Shown here: piece after piece, positions 41,450-50,781 of the stretch
How the letters are laid out: each line of letters starts with the position of its first letter
Numbering within the stretch: the stretch's first letter is position 1
DNA from: Fimbriimonadaceae bacterium
GTDB taxonomy: Bacteria; Armatimonadota; UBA10988
Direction of reading: 5' to 3'
DNA: 64,000 nucleotides
NCBI GenBank assembly: GCA_020850355.1
Contig: JADZEX010000044.1
Coordinates: forward strand, 113,119-177,118
Notes under the pieces: model-generated
The model's database searches: none
The model's input: only the letters and a program-made list of their open reading frames with translations
What the model was told of the DNA's origin: nothing
Position numbers and translations under genes: made by a program

Positions 41450-41475
41450 CCTGGCTGCCTCCGGCGGACTATACT
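41447..41475 (+). promoter_or_regulatory. Promoter of the ATPase/Toprim-like pair
   Basis: TTGCCT (41447-41452) and TATACT (41470-41475, five of six) are separated by 17 bp. The first three bases of the -35 lie in the right arm of the palindrome that follows gyrA. Confidence 0.6.
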
Positions 41476-41499
41476 CGGCGGCGGCACGAGGTGGCAGCG

Positions 41500-42606
41500 A
41501 TGATCCAGCGGCTCTACGCCCACAACTACCGGTGCTTTCAGAACTTCGAACTGAACCTGTCAGATCACCGCTCGACCCTGCTAATCGGCCGCAACGGTAG
41601 CGGCAAGTCCACCTGCCTCAAAGTGCTGGACCTCCTTCGCAGCATCGCTGCCGGCGAGAATCGAATCCCGCGACTCGTCGCGCCGGAAGACTTCGCTTTC
41701 GGTAGCCGGGACCAGCCGATGCGCTTCGGCATCGAGGCCCTGATCGCGACACAGCGTTTCGGCTACACGATCGCCTTCGAGTTGCCGCCCAGCTTCCGCG
41801 CGCTGCGGGTCCTCGACGAGCAGTTGACCTGCGACGGCGAGGTGGTCTACTCCCGCGAGCGGTCGGAAGTCTCCCTGGCCACAGGCGGCCCCCGGACTTC
41901 CGGGTTCCAGATGGACTGGCACGCCGTGGCGCTGCCGATCATCCAGGGGCGATCGGCCGACGATCCAGTGGCGGTGTTCCGACGCTGGCTAGCTGGGCTG
42001 CTGCTCTTGGAACCCATCCCCAGGCTGATGTCAGGGGAGTCCGACGACGAGTGCGACCAGCTTGCCGTGGATGGCAGCAACTACGCCGCCTGGCTGCGGC
42101 GCGTCCTGGGTGAGCAACCGGCCGTCTATGCGCCGCTGCTGACGACGCTGCGGGCGGTGCTACCCGACCTGCTCGACTTCCAGCAGAACCAGAGTGGTGG
42201 CGACGCGCGCTCGCTGACCGCGCGTTTCCGCCAAGGTGACGCCGTCGCCGAGCTGAACTTCGGCCGGCTCTCCGCCGGTGAGAAGTGCTTCTTCCTGGGG
42301 GCCACGGTGCTCGCGGCCAATCAGGTCGCCGGGCCGCGTTGCTGCTTCTGGGACGAGCCAGACAGTCATCTGGCGCTCGATGAAGTGGCTCACTTCGTGC
42401 TCGACCAGCGCGCCAACTTCGAGGCCCGCGGGCAAGTCCTGATGACCTCGCACAGCCCCGAGGTGGTCCGCATGTTCCCACTGGACCGCATCTATCTGCT
42501 GCACCGTGATAGCCACCTCGAGCCGACCGTGGTCCGGCCAGCCGACCAGATGAGCTTCTCTGGAGAGCTACACGAGGCGCTGCGGAATGGCGAGCTGGAG
42601 CCGTGA
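41500..42606 (+). CDS. AAA_15/21-type ATPase of a putative two-gene defence module
   Basis: A 368-residue SMC/ABC-like ATPase of the OLD/RecF-like group. Walker A is LLIGRNGSGKSTCLKVL, the signature is RLSAGEKCFF, Walker B is CCFWDEPDSHLAL and the H-loop is VLMTSHSPEV. The N-terminus MIQRLYAHNYRCFQNFELNL is typical of this group. GAGGTG lies six bases before the ATG. The gene has its own promoter and overlaps the next gene by four bases, so the two are made together. ATPases of this type paired with Toprim proteins occur in phage-defence systems (OLD, Gabija, PARIS); a defence role here is inferred. Confidence 0.85.
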   Translation: MIQRLYAHNYRCFQNFELNLSDHRSTLLIGRNGSGKSTCLKVLDLLRSIAAGENRIPRLVAPEDFAFGSRDQPMRFGIEALIATQRFGYTIAFELPPSFRALRVLDEQLTCDGEVVYSRERSEVSLATGGPRTSGFQMDWHAVALPIIQGRSADDPVAVFRRWLAGLLLLEPIPRLMSGESDDECDQLAVDGSNYAAWLRRVLGEQPAVYAPLLTTLRAVLPDLLDFQQNQSGGDARSLTARFRQGDAVAELNFGRLSAGEKCFFLGATVLAANQVAGPRCCFWDEPDSHLALDEVAHFVLDQRANFEARGQVLMTSHSPEVVRMFPLDRIYLLHRDSHLEPTVVRPADQMSFSGELHEALRNGELEP

Positions 42607-43085
42607 ACAAGTATGAGGCGCACTTGGTGGTGATTCCAGAAGACGGGAAAGACGCGGATCTGGTTCGCGGGTTTCTGATGGCCCCTGGAGTCCACGCAGA
42701 GCGCGTCGATCTGCGCGCTCCGGCCGGCGGTTGGCTCAAGGCGGTCAGTCTGGCGCACCAAGCATGGCTCCAAAGTATGCGCCGCCACCCGGAGCGTCGC
42801 CTCCTGCTCGTCATCGACTGCGATGGCAATCCAGGCCGGCTGGCTGAGGTGACCGAGGGAATACCCGACGAGCTTCGTGATCGGGTTTTTGTGATGGGAC
42901 CGCTGGACTCACCCGAGATTCTCTGCAGAGAGACCAGCCAGCGCACCGAGGGGATTGGCGGCAGCCTGGCTGAGGCCTGCGTGGCCAACCAGCCCGGCTT
43001 GTGGCAGCACCCCCAGTTGCAGCACAACGCCGCGGAACTGCAGAGGTTGGCGGACTCCGTCCGGGCCTGGCTCCTCGGCGACTGA
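42603..43085 (+). CDS. Small Toprim-like partner protein
   Basis: A 160-residue protein beginning at a GTG that overlaps the ATPase stop. The arrangement fits a minimal Toprim fold: the first strand and Glu in LVVIPEDGKDADLVRGFL, and the Asp-x-Asp in LLLVIDCDGNPGRL, followed by a strand and FVMGPLDSPEILC. I cannot name the DUF; it resembles the small Toprim partners of AAA ATPases rather than the HNH partners of Septu. No membrane segment or signal is present. The assignment rests on motif spacing and the partner gene. Confidence 0.55.
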   Translation: MNKYEAHLVVIPEDGKDADLVRGFLMAPGVHAERVDLRAPAGGWLKAVSLAHQAWLQSMRRHPERRLLLVIDCDGNPGRLAEVTEGIPDELRDRVFVMGPLDSPEILCRETSQRTEGIGGSLAEACVANQPGLWQHPQLQHNAAELQRLADSVRAWLLGD

Positions 43086-43112
43086 CCGGCAGGCGGCCGT
43101 GGGGTTCGACTC

Positions 43113-44882
43113 TTACGGCGCCGCGATTTCCAGCGGCTCGCTGGACGCCACCACGTTGCGCGGGTCGTAGAGGTTGAGGAACCAGCAGGTCACCCCCGCC
43201 GGCAGCGTCGCGGTCACGCGGTCGCCGCTGACCGTGGCCGGGACTTCCTCCCAGAGCCGCTCGGGCCACTGGCCGCTGGCCGTGGTGTAGAGCAGTGTGG
43301 CCTTGGCCAGCGGCTGCGCCGCGCGGAAGCGGCACCAGGCCTGGACGCCGTCGCGGCCTTGTGCCAGCACCTGCGGCAGCGGGTCGGCGCCCTTGACAAC
43401 GCTGTCGGCCAGGATCCGGATCTCCTCGGGTGCCTCACCCGCCGCGCCGTGGCCGTGGGGCATCCGCAGGCGGATCGCCAGGGAGCGCGGGCCGCTGACC
43501 GCATGGAACGACTTCGTGAGGCCGGGCACCGTGTAGGCGAAGTCGTTGGTTCCGGTCACCCAGCAGACTGGCATCTTGGCCTGCGGCAGGTAGACCGACG
43601 GGTCCCACCAGCGCATCCAGCGCTCCGACTTGCCGGCGCCGAGGCCGCGCACGCTGGCACCGAAGGGCATGTCGAGGGTGAAGCCGCAGCCGTAGACCGG
43701 CACCACGAACTTCAGGCGGGTGTCGACGCCGGCCAGGATGCTGGCGAGGTAGCCGCCCCAGGAGATGCCGGTCAGGCCGATGCGGTCGGCGTCCACCTCC
43801 GGCAGCGAGCGCAGCAGGCTGTGCGCTCGCAGCGCCGACGCCACCGCGTGGTAGGTCCACTGATCTTCGCGTGGCTCGTCGATCTGGCCGAAGCCGCCCC
43901 AACCGGGCGGGCCGCCGGCGGCGTGGCGTTGCCAGGCGCTGTACTTGCCGCGGGGCACACAACCGCAGGTGTCCATCGCGATGGCGGCGTAGCCGCGCGC
44001 CGTCCAGAGGCGCACCCAGGTCTCGAAAGCGGTACCGCCGCCGCCGTGGACCAGCACAATCCCCGGGACCTTGGTGCCCGCCGGCACCTCCGGCAGCCCG
44101 ATCCAGGCAAAGACCCGGGTCGGCCGTCCGGCATAGGGCGGGCCTTCGTAGAACACGGCGCGCACGCCCGGTGCCTCGAAGCCCTCCGCCGGCCAGGTCT
44201 GCGGGACTGCGCCGTGCGCGGCGAGATCCCACATCGGGCCGGTCGGCTCGGTCGGCACCGGGTCCGGCGCCGCCGCGACGGCGGCCGCCTGGGCCTGCTC
44301 CGCGGACGTGGCCACCGCCGGCTCCAAGATCACCTCCCGCGTCTCCTCGGGTCCCAGCGCGGTCTCCCAGATCTGTTGATTGCGGCCCCAGGGGCCCCAC
44401 CAGCGGGTGCTGCCGCGGAGCGTCAGCCGGGCGGCACCGAGATAGGCGGTGCCAACCGTCCAGGCGCGCTCCTTCGGGGCGCGCAGCCAGCGGCCCAGGT
44501 CGTCCTGCAGCGCCAGCAGCTCCGGGCGGAAGACCGCCACCAGCAGCAACCGCTCTTTGGTGAGGTTGGTCAAGGTCCAGCGCACCCGCTGCGGCTCGAA
44601 GTGGTAGACGGCGCGCGCCTTGTCGGACTGCGCCGTGAGCTGCTGATCGCCGACCGTGACCTGGGGCAGCGGCAGCAACCCGCCCTGGTAGAAGTAGGCG
44701 CCGCGCGGGAAGGCGGGGCCGCAGTCGAGGAACTCGGCCTCGCCGACGCGCAGCCCGGTGAAGCAGCCGTCGCGGCCGACCGTGGCGGTGTAGCCCGCGG
44801 CCTGCACGCTCCAGCCCAGCTCGGTCGGCGTGATCGTCGGCGGCGCCAGCACGCCGAGGCAGAGCGCGAGACCGGTCAGCAT
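43113..44882 (-). CDS. Secreted alpha/beta hydrolase (acetylxylan-esterase-like)
   Basis: A 589-residue exported esterase-type protein. After the signal peptide (MLTGLALCLGVLAPPTI) comes a beta-rich N-terminal domain of about 220 residues. The alpha/beta hydrolase core follows: IVLVHGGGGTAFE (oxyanion region), nucleophile Ser in LTGISWGGYLAS, acid probably Asp in VTGTNDFAYT and His in RMPHGHGAAG. A beta-sandwich tail ends the protein. This layout is common in acetylxylan-esterase-like proteins of carbohydrate-degrading bacteria. GGAGG lies seven bases before the ATG, and the start overlaps the EamA transporter gene by seven bases. Confidence 0.82.
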   Translation of the reverse strand: MLTGLALCLGVLAPPTITPTELGWSVQAAGYTATVGRDGCFTGLRVGEAEFLDCGPAFPRGAYFYQGGLLPLPQVTVGDQQLTAQSDKARAVYHFEPQRVRWTLTNLTKERLLLVAVFRPELLALQDDLGRWLRAPKERAWTVGTAYLGAARLTLRGSTRWWGPWGRNQQIWETALGPEETREVILEPAVATSAEQAQAAAVAAAPDPVPTEPTGPMWDLAAHGAVPQTWPAEGFEAPGVRAVFYEGPPYAGRPTRVFAWIGLPEVPAGTKVPGIVLVHGGGGTAFETWVRLWTARGYAAIAMDTCGCVPRGKYSAWQRHAAGGPPGWGGFGQIDEPREDQWTYHAVASALRAHSLLRSLPEVDADRIGLTGISWGGYLASILAGVDTRLKFVVPVYGCGFTLDMPFGASVRGLGAGKSERWMRWWDPSVYLPQAKMPVCWVTGTNDFAYTVPGLTKSFHAVSGPRSLAIRLRMPHGHGAAGEAPEEIRILADSVVKGADPLPQVLAQGRDGVQAWCRFRAAQPLAKATLLYTTASGQWPERLWEEVPATVSGDRVTATLPAGVTCWFLNLYDPRNVVASSEPLEIAAP

Positions 44883-45844
44883 GGCGGGTCCTCCGGGACG
44901 CTGGTCGGTTCGTTGCTCGGGGCCGGGGTCCTGCTGCTCAGCGCCGCGGTCATCGCGCCGCCGACCACCAGCAGGGCGCCGCCGAAGCCGAGCAGCGTGA
45001 GGTGGTCCGGCGGCACCCGCTGCGGCCAGGCGAGGTGGAGCAGGTTGCCGAAGAGCAGGGTGAACAGCGGGCTCAGCGGCAAGACGGCGGAGATCCGCGA
45101 GGCTTCCCAATGCTCGAAGGCCTCCGCCAGCGAGCCGTAGGCCACCAGTGTGTTGAGGATGCAGTAGACCAGACACCCCACCTGCGTGGCGTCGAGCCGC
45201 AGGATCTCGGCCGGCCGGGCCCACGGCCACAGCACCAGCGCGCTGCCGCCATAGACCAGCAGCATGATCTGCTGGCTGCTGTAGCCGACCAGCAGCTGCT
45301 TCTGGGCGAGCGCGTAGAACGACCAGCTGAGGGCGGCGCTCAGCAGCAACGCCACGCCCAGCCCGTACTGGCCGCCCGCCGCGGCGCCGTGGCTGACCTC
45401 CTGCTGCGAGTAGAGCAACAACCCGCCGACCAGCGCGGCCAGCCCGGCGGCCTGGCGACCGCTGATCCGCTCTCGGAAGACCAGCCAGGCGCCGGCCGCC
45501 AGGAACAGCGGCGCAGTCTGCACGAAGACCCCGCTGGTGGCCGGATCGACGTAGGCCAGGCCGACCATCCAACAGGCGTAGTTGCCCGCCAGACCGAGGA
45601 CCGCCACCACCAGCAGCAGGCGGTTGCGACCGACCGGCGGCCGAGCCGGCAGTTGGCGCCGGCTGCCGAGGATCAGCAACAAGATCAGCGCCGCGCCGGC
45701 GAAGCGGTACCAGGCGACGGTCAGCCCGGACATCGTCGGCAGGATCTGCTTGCCGGCCAGCGGCAGCGTGCCCCAGAGACACGCCGGCACCAGCGCCAGG
45801 GCCAGTCCCAGCCGCCACCGGCCGCTGGTGCGATGCAGGGGCAA
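44876..45844 (-). CDS. EamA/DMT-family transporter
   Basis: A 322-residue membrane protein with ten hydrophobic helices in two EamA repeats, the drug/metabolite transporter fold. The first repeat has LVPACLWGTLPLAGK and the GxxYxxP-like exit AGNYACWMVGLAYVDPATSGVF; the second starts at YGLGVALLLSAALSWSFYALAQK. The start is uncertain: TTG 45844, with GGAG six bases upstream, gives a normal N-terminus close to helix 1. ATG 45907 is in frame but lacks a ribosome site. It is coupled to the esterase gene downstream. The substrate is unknown. Confidence 0.85.
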   Translation of the reverse strand: MPLHRTSGRWRLGLALALVPACLWGTLPLAGKQILPTMSGLTVAWYRFAGAALILLLILGSRRQLPARPPVGRNRLLLVVAVLGLAGNYACWMVGLAYVDPATSGVFVQTAPLFLAAGAWLVFRERISGRQAAGLAALVGGLLLYSQQEVSHGAAAGGQYGLGVALLLSAALSWSFYALAQKQLLVGYSSQQIMLLVYGGSALVLWPWARPAEILRLDATQVGCLVYCILNTLVAYGSLAEAFEHWEASRISAVLPLSPLFTLLFGNLLHLAWPQRVPPDHLTLLGFGGALLVVGGAMTAALSSRTPAPSNEPTSVPEDPPC

Positions 45845-45881
45845 CGACCTCTCCGCCAACAGTATATCCCGCGCCGGCGAT

Positions 45882-45910
45882 TTGACGGCCACCGGCGAGC
45901 GTGGCATAAG
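45882..45910 (+). promoter_or_regulatory. Candidate promoter of the DUF4838 gene
   Basis: TTGACG (45882-45887) and CATAAG (45905-45910) are 17 bp apart. The start would be near 45917, a few bases before the ribosome site GGGAG. Confidence 0.5.
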
Positions 45911-45928
45911 AACGGCTGGGAGATCGGG

Positions 45929-48916
45929 ATGACCGCCGACCTGAACCGCCGGACGTTCGTGCAGGCTGCCGCCGCCACAGGTGGTGCCCTGCTGCTGCCG
46001 CGCAGCGCCGCCGCCCAGGCTGCTCTGGACCTGGCCCGCGACGGGCGGTCGCCGTACCAGATTGTGCTGCCCGTGGCGGCTTCGCCATCGCAGCGGTACG
46101 CCGCCAGCGAGCTGCAGAGCTTCTTCGAGCAGATCACCGGCGCCAAGCTGCCGGTGCTCGACGATGCCGCGCCGCTGCCAGCCCAGGCCATCCTGCTCGG
46201 TCTCACCCGTCACACCGGCGCGCTGCTGGGAACGCTCGACCTCAAGGCGCTTGGTGACGACGGCTTCCGGCTGGTCAGCCGCGGGGCGCACCTCTGTCTG
46301 CTCGGCGGCCCGGTCCGGGGCACGCTCTACGCGGTCTACGAGCTGCTCGAAAAGCACGGCGGCTGCCGCTGGTACAGCAGCTTCCACAGCGCCATCCCGC
46401 GCCGCCCGACCTGGACGCTGCCGGCGCTCGACGAGACCCAGCGTCCGGCCTTCGCGATGCGCGAGCCGTTCTGGAGCGACATGTTCCCCGGCAGCTACGC
46501 CGCGCGCTGCAAGGCCAACGGCAACCGCATGGAGCTGAGCGAGCAGCAGGGCGGCAAGATCCGCTTCGGCGGGGGCCTCTTCGTCCACACCTTCTATCCG
46601 CTGCTGCCCCCGGAGGAGTTCTTCGGGCCGCATCCCGAGTACTACAGCGAGCGCAACGGTCGGCGCACCGCCGACTACGCGCAGCTCTGCCTGACCAACC
46701 CGAAGGTCGTCGAGCTGGTCACAGCGCGGGTCCTGGAGCGGATCCGCAAAGACCCCGGCGCGAAGCTGTTCAGCGTCAGCCAGAACGACTGGCATGGCAA
46801 CTGCCAGTGCGCCGCCTGCCGCGCCATCGACGAGCGGGAGGGCAGCCCGGCGGGCTCGCTGATCCACTTCGTCAACCAGGTCGCCGACGTCGTCGGGCGC
46901 GAGTTCCCCGAGGTCTGGCTCGAGACGCTGGCCTATCAGTACACCCGCAAGCCGCCCCAGGCGCTCTCACCGCGGCCCAACGTGGTGCCGCGGCTATGCA
47001 CCATCGAGTGTGACTTCTCGAAGCCCCTGCCGGTCAGCACGTACGAGCAGAACCAGCGCTTCGTGGCCGACATTCAGGGCTGGTCGAAGGTCACCGACAA
47101 GCTCTATATCTGGGACTACGTCACCAACTTCGCGCACTATACCGGCCCGCACCCGAACTTCGGCGCGTTGCAGGGCAATGTGCGGTTCTTCCGCGACAAC
47201 AAGGTGGTCGGCCTGTTCGAGCAGGGCGCCTACCAGGGGCCGCATGCCGAGTTTGCCGAACTGCGGGCCTGGCTGCTGGCGAAGCTGCTCTGGAACCCCG
47301 ATGTCGACACGGCGCCGTTGCTGGACGACTGGTTCGGCGGCACCTACGGCCCGGCGGCCGAACTGGTGCGGACCTACTTCGACGAGCTGCAGGCGCTGGT
47401 CAAGGGGCCGGAAGTGCGGCTGACCTGCTACGCGCCGATGACCGCCGCGTGGTACAGCGACGCCTTCTTCCAGCGTGCCGCCAAGCTCTTCGCCGAGGCT
47501 GAGCAACGCGTCAAGGACGACGCTCCGACACTCTGGCGGGTCAAGCTGGCCGGGCTGCCGGTGCTCTATGCCCGGGAGCAGCGCTGGCCGGCGCAGACCG
47601 TCCGCCGCGTGCTGCGCGACGACCTGCTCGAACCGCAGGGCGTCGATCCCGAGTACCGCACCCTGGCGACCGAGTTGCTGACGCGGCTCGAGTCCAACAA
47701 CGTGCGGATCGCCGAAGGGCAGGAGCGGCACGACGGTGTGCTGCGGAACCTGCGCAGCCGAACCGTCGGCTACCGGCTGACGACCCTCCGGAGCGGGCCG
47801 CTGCAGGTGGGCATCAGCCCCGACCAGGGCGGGGCGGCGCTGACTCTGCGAGAGGGCGCCGACTCCTACCTGGCGCCGGAGCTGGGAGGCGTCGAGCTGG
47901 TCGACGGGCGCTATCAGTGGGGGCATGACGAGGGCATCGGCTGGAAAGCGGTCGAGGTGGGGGCGGCCCACCAGGCGTTGGAGCGCGGCGTCTCGGGCGG
48001 GCCGTGGCTGCGCCGCCGCTGGGAGCTGGCCAACGGCGGTCTGCAGGCCACGCAGAGCTGGACGGCGCGCGGCACCAACGGCCTGGCGCCGTTGCTGCGG
48101 GCCGCGGTGACCCTCGGCGACGGGATCGCGTTGCGGTTGGGCAACGGCCCCTGGCAGCCGCTGGCCGTGCCGCCGGAGCGCGCGGAGGCCAGCTTCGCGG
48201 TGCGCGGCGAGGAGCTGCAGCCGGAGCTGACCCTCGCCTCCAGCACCACTGGCCGCGCGGTGCGCTGGCGGCTGCCGCAACCGCTGCCCGAACGGCTGGT
48301 GCTGCTGGTCGGCGCCCCGGCCGGTAGCGTCCGGCTGTACGCCCCGCTGCCACCGCAGAGCCTCGCCAACGGCGCCGTCCAGGAGGTCCAATGGGCGGTG
48401 CGCCCGCTGACCGGCCAGACGGACCTGCCAGCCGTGGCGGTCACGCCACAGCACCAGCCGCAACGTGTGACCATCGACGATGGCTTCTTCAGCCTCGGCC
48501 GACCGGGCGAGTGGGGCGCCCTGGCACGCGACGCCGAGGCCCCCGACGGGTGGGCGATCAAGCTCTTCAACACGCACTACGAGTGGTGCCTGACCTGGCC
48601 GATCGACCCGTCGCGGTTCAGCCCCGGCGCCAGCTACACGGTGCGGGCGCGGCTCAAGGTCGAGCGCAGCGAGCGCGCCGGCGAGGCCTTCTGGGCCGGG
48701 GTCTACGACGTCACGCGCGCCAAGGGCTGGGGGCAGATCAACCCGAGTGTGGCCGAAGTCAAGCCGGGGTATCAGTGGTACGACCTGGCCACCTGGCAAC
48801 CGGAGAGCGGGCAATACGTCTGGGTCGGACCGGGTCGGTTCGACCTCAAGGGCGGCGCCAAGAGCGCCATTGAGGGGCTCTGGGTGGACCAGTACGAGTT
48901 CGTGCAAGTGGTCTGA
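45929..48916 (+). CDS. Tat-exported DUF4838 protein (glycoside-hydrolase-like)
   Basis: A 995-residue exported protein. The N-terminus LNRRTFVQAAAATGGALLLP is a twin-arginine signal. Residues about 40-150 resemble the alpha-glucuronidase N-terminal domain (YAASELQSFFEQITGAKLPVL, AVYELLEKHGGCRWY). The DUF4838 barrel follows, with FSVSQNDWHGNCQCAAC and LYIWDYVTNFAHY. The last 250 residues form beta-sandwich, carbohydrate-binding-like modules. DUF4838 proteins abound in polysaccharide-degrading planctomycete-like bacteria, but their activity is largely unproven. GGGAG lies six bases before the ATG. It is divergent from the EamA gene. Confidence 0.85.
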   Translation: MTADLNRRTFVQAAAATGGALLLPRSAAAQAALDLARDGRSPYQIVLPVAASPSQRYAASELQSFFEQITGAKLPVLDDAAPLPAQAILLGLTRHTGALLGTLDLKALGDDGFRLVSRGAHLCLLGGPVRGTLYAVYELLEKHGGCRWYSSFHSAIPRRPTWTLPALDETQRPAFAMREPFWSDMFPGSYAARCKANGNRMELSEQQGGKIRFGGGLFVHTFYPLLPPEEFFGPHPEYYSERNGRRTADYAQLCLTNPKVVELVTARVLERIRKDPGAKLFSVSQNDWHGNCQCAACRAIDEREGSPAGSLIHFVNQVADVVGREFPEVWLETLAYQYTRKPPQALSPRPNVVPRLCTIECDFSKPLPVSTYEQNQRFVADIQGWSKVTDKLYIWDYVTNFAHYTGPHPNFGALQGNVRFFRDNKVVGLFEQGAYQGPHAEFAELRAWLLAKLLWNPDVDTAPLLDDWFGGTYGPAAELVRTYFDELQALVKGPEVRLTCYAPMTAAWYSDAFFQRAAKLFAEAEQRVKDDAPTLWRVKLAGLPVLYAREQRWPAQTVRRVLRDDLLEPQGVDPEYRTLATELLTRLESNNVRIAEGQERHDGVLRNLRSRTVGYRLTTLRSGPLQVGISPDQGGAALTLREGADSYLAPELGGVELVDGRYQWGHDEGIGWKAVEVGAAHQALERGVSGGPWLRRRWELANGGLQATQSWTARGTNGLAPLLRAAVTLGDGIALRLGNGPWQPLAVPPERAEASFAVRGEELQPELTLASSTTGRAVRWRLPQPLPERLVLLVGAPAGSVRLYAPLPPQSLANGAVQEVQWAVRPLTGQTDLPAVAVTPQHQPQRVTIDDGFFSLGRPGEWGALARDAEAPDGWAIKLFNTHYEWCLTWPIDPSRFSPGASYTVRARLKVERSERAGEAFWAGVYDVTRAKGWGQINPSVAEVKPGYQWYDLATWQPESGQYVWVGPGRFDLKGGAKSAIEGLWVDQYEFVQVV

Positions 48917-48940
48917 CGCAGTCCGTCGGCGGAGGGTGGG

Positions 48941-50362
48941 GTGGTGCTTCTCGACAATCCGCTCTGGACTCGCGAGCTCCGCGGTCGCATGCGGGGCGGG
49001 CGCGCGGTCTGGGGGTTGTTGGGCTTCGTGCTGGTCCTGGCCGGGAGCGTCGTCTGGGCCTACCACAGCGCTCGCGAGATGTTCCCCGACGGGCTGACCG
49101 ACCAGATCGGCCAGCGGGTCTTCACGGCCCTGGCGGCCGTCCAGGGGACGCTCGTCCTGGTGCTGGCACCGCCCCTCGGCGCTGCCGCGTTCAGCCTCGA
49201 GCATGAGCAGCAGACGCTCGACGGGCTGCTCGTCTCGCCACTCCGCGCGGTGGCCATCGTGCGGGGCAAGATCCTCGCGGCGTGTGGCTTCGGCTGCTTG
49301 CTGCTGACCGCGGCCGCGCCGTTGCAGGCCGTCTGCGTGATGCTCGGAGGCACCTCCCTGGCGGAGATCGCCGCGGTCTATGCCTCGCACCTCGGCAGCC
49401 TGGTGGTGCTCACCGCGTTGGCGGTGTATGTCAGCAGCAACGTCCGCAGCACCGCCGGCGCGGTGATCGGGAGCTACCTCGCGGCCGGCGGGTATCTGCT
49501 GCTACAAACCAGCGGCCCGCCCTTCGACGCGATGGGTCCGCTGGTCGAGCCCGACCGACTCTTGCAGCCGCTGACGTCGTTGTACGATCTGCCCGCGGTG
49601 GTGCTGGGCGGCGCCATCATGCTGCTGGCGTTGGCCTGGCTGCTGGACCTCTCCAGTCACCGTCTGGCTGGCTGGCGCAACGCTGCCGGGAGCTGGCGGC
49701 TGCGGGTCTGGCCCTGGCTGGCGGCCGGGCTGCACGCCGTGGCCCTGCGACCTGGCGCCCCCTGGGGTGACACCATCTTCTGGTGTGGCATCGACCTGTG
49801 GGTGCTCGGCTGTGTGATCGCGACCGCCCCGGCCGACTCGCCCGCGACTCGGTGGTACCAGGTCGGGCGGCCGCAGGCCGGCAGTGCGGCGACCTGGCTG
49901 GTGGCGTCCTGCGGCGCGCTGGCGGCGATTGGGGTCGCGCTGTCCTGGGCGTGGGGCACCCCGCGCCACGCGGCAGGCGGCACGGCACTCCTCTCATGGG
50001 CCGGCCTGATCGTCGGCTGGGCGCTGGTGATGGCCAGCGGCTGCCGGTTGCTGCTGCGGCTCTCTGGCCACCGCGGCGTGGCCGCCACGGTCGCCCTGTC
50101 GTGGGCTGGCTTCGTGGTGCTGGCGATCCAGATGACCGTCCAGGACACTGGGCGCCTGGCGCCGTGGCTGGTTGGGATCTGCCCGCTGGCCGTCTTCCGA
50201 GGCAACTGGGCAGCGCTGCGGGCGGCCTGCGTCGGGGTGCTGGGCGGCGCGACCCTGGTCGGCCTGGGCTGGGTCGCGTCCTACCGGCGGCGCCCTGCGG
50301 TCAGCCCGCCGCCTCGCGCTGGCGCAGTCGTCGGACCGCTGCCAGGAAGCAGCCGAGGGTGA
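48941..50362 (+). CDS. ABC-2-type transporter permease
   Basis: A 473-residue membrane protein with about ten to twelve hydrophobic segments. The start LLDNPLWTRELRGRMRG and the motif FSLEHEQQTLDGLLVSPLRAVAIVRGKIL (residues about 87-115) are typical of ABC-2 permeases that work with a separate ATPase. No ATPase gene is adjacent, so its partner must lie elsewhere or be missing. GTG 48941 and GTG 48944 are both possible after GGAGG. The last 62 bases overlap the convergent response regulator. Confidence 0.75.
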   Translation: MVLLDNPLWTRELRGRMRGGRAVWGLLGFVLVLAGSVVWAYHSAREMFPDGLTDQIGQRVFTALAAVQGTLVLVLAPPLGAAAFSLEHEQQTLDGLLVSPLRAVAIVRGKILAACGFGCLLLTAAAPLQAVCVMLGGTSLAEIAAVYASHLGSLVVLTALAVYVSSNVRSTAGAVIGSYLAAGGYLLLQTSGPPFDAMGPLVEPDRLLQPLTSLYDLPAVVLGGAIMLLALAWLLDLSSHRLAGWRNAAGSWRLRVWPWLAAGLHAVALRPGAPWGDTIFWCGIDLWVLGCVIATAPADSPATRWYQVGRPQAGSAATWLVASCGALAAIGVALSWAWGTPRHAAGGTALLSWAGLIVGWALVMASGCRLLLRLSGHRGVAATVALSWAGFVVLAIQMTVQDTGRLAPWLVGICPLAVFRGNWAALRAACVGVLGGATLVGLGWVASYRRRPAVSPPPRAGAVVGPLPGSSRG

Positions 50363-50693
50363 CCGGCTTGGCGATGTAGCTGAGCTTGTTGGACGCGAAG
50401 TCCAAGTCGTTCGGCGGCTCGGCGTGGCCCGAGACCAGCAGGATCGGAATGTCGGAGAGGTCCGGATCGGCGCGCATCTGACGCACCATCGCCAGGCCGT
50501 CCAGCCGGGGCATCATGATGTCGGTGACGATCAGCTCGGGTCGCTCCGCGCGGGCCTTCTGCAGGCCTTCGAGGCCGTCCGCCGCTTGCGTCACAGCACA
50601 GCCGTCGACCTCCAGGTAGGCCGCCAGGACGTCGCGGACCCGCAGGTCGTCTTCCACCAACAGCACTCGCAGACCCTGATTGACCATCCTCAT
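50301..50693 (-). CDS. Single-domain response regulator
   Basis: A 130-residue receiver domain. VEDDL (residues 13-17), phospho-acceptor Asp58 in VTDIMMPRLDG, a Ser in the Thr/Ser position (LVSGHAE) and Lys in IAKPVTLG complete the switch. The ribosome site is poor for either ATG (50693 or 50687). Its 3' 62 bases overlap the convergent ABC-2 permease gene. Confidence 0.85.
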   Translation of the reverse strand: MRMVNQGLRVLLVEDDLRVRDVLAAYLEVDGCAVTQAADGLEGLQKARAERPELIVTDIMMPRLDGLAMVRQMRADPDLSDIPILLVSGHAEPPNDLDFASNKLSYIAKPVTLGCFLAAVRRLRQREAAG

Positions 50694-50781
50694 GGCTCAC
50701 CGCGGCCCCTGGGCGCGCGTGGCGCACTCGACTCTCTGCCCTGCCTGGCGGCGTGACGCCAGCGAGCGGTCGCATGGTTCC

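Noticed and set aside
46994..49390. A 798-residue minus-strand open frame.
   Set aside because: It runs antisense to the DUF4838 and ABC-2 genes and has shadow-type composition.
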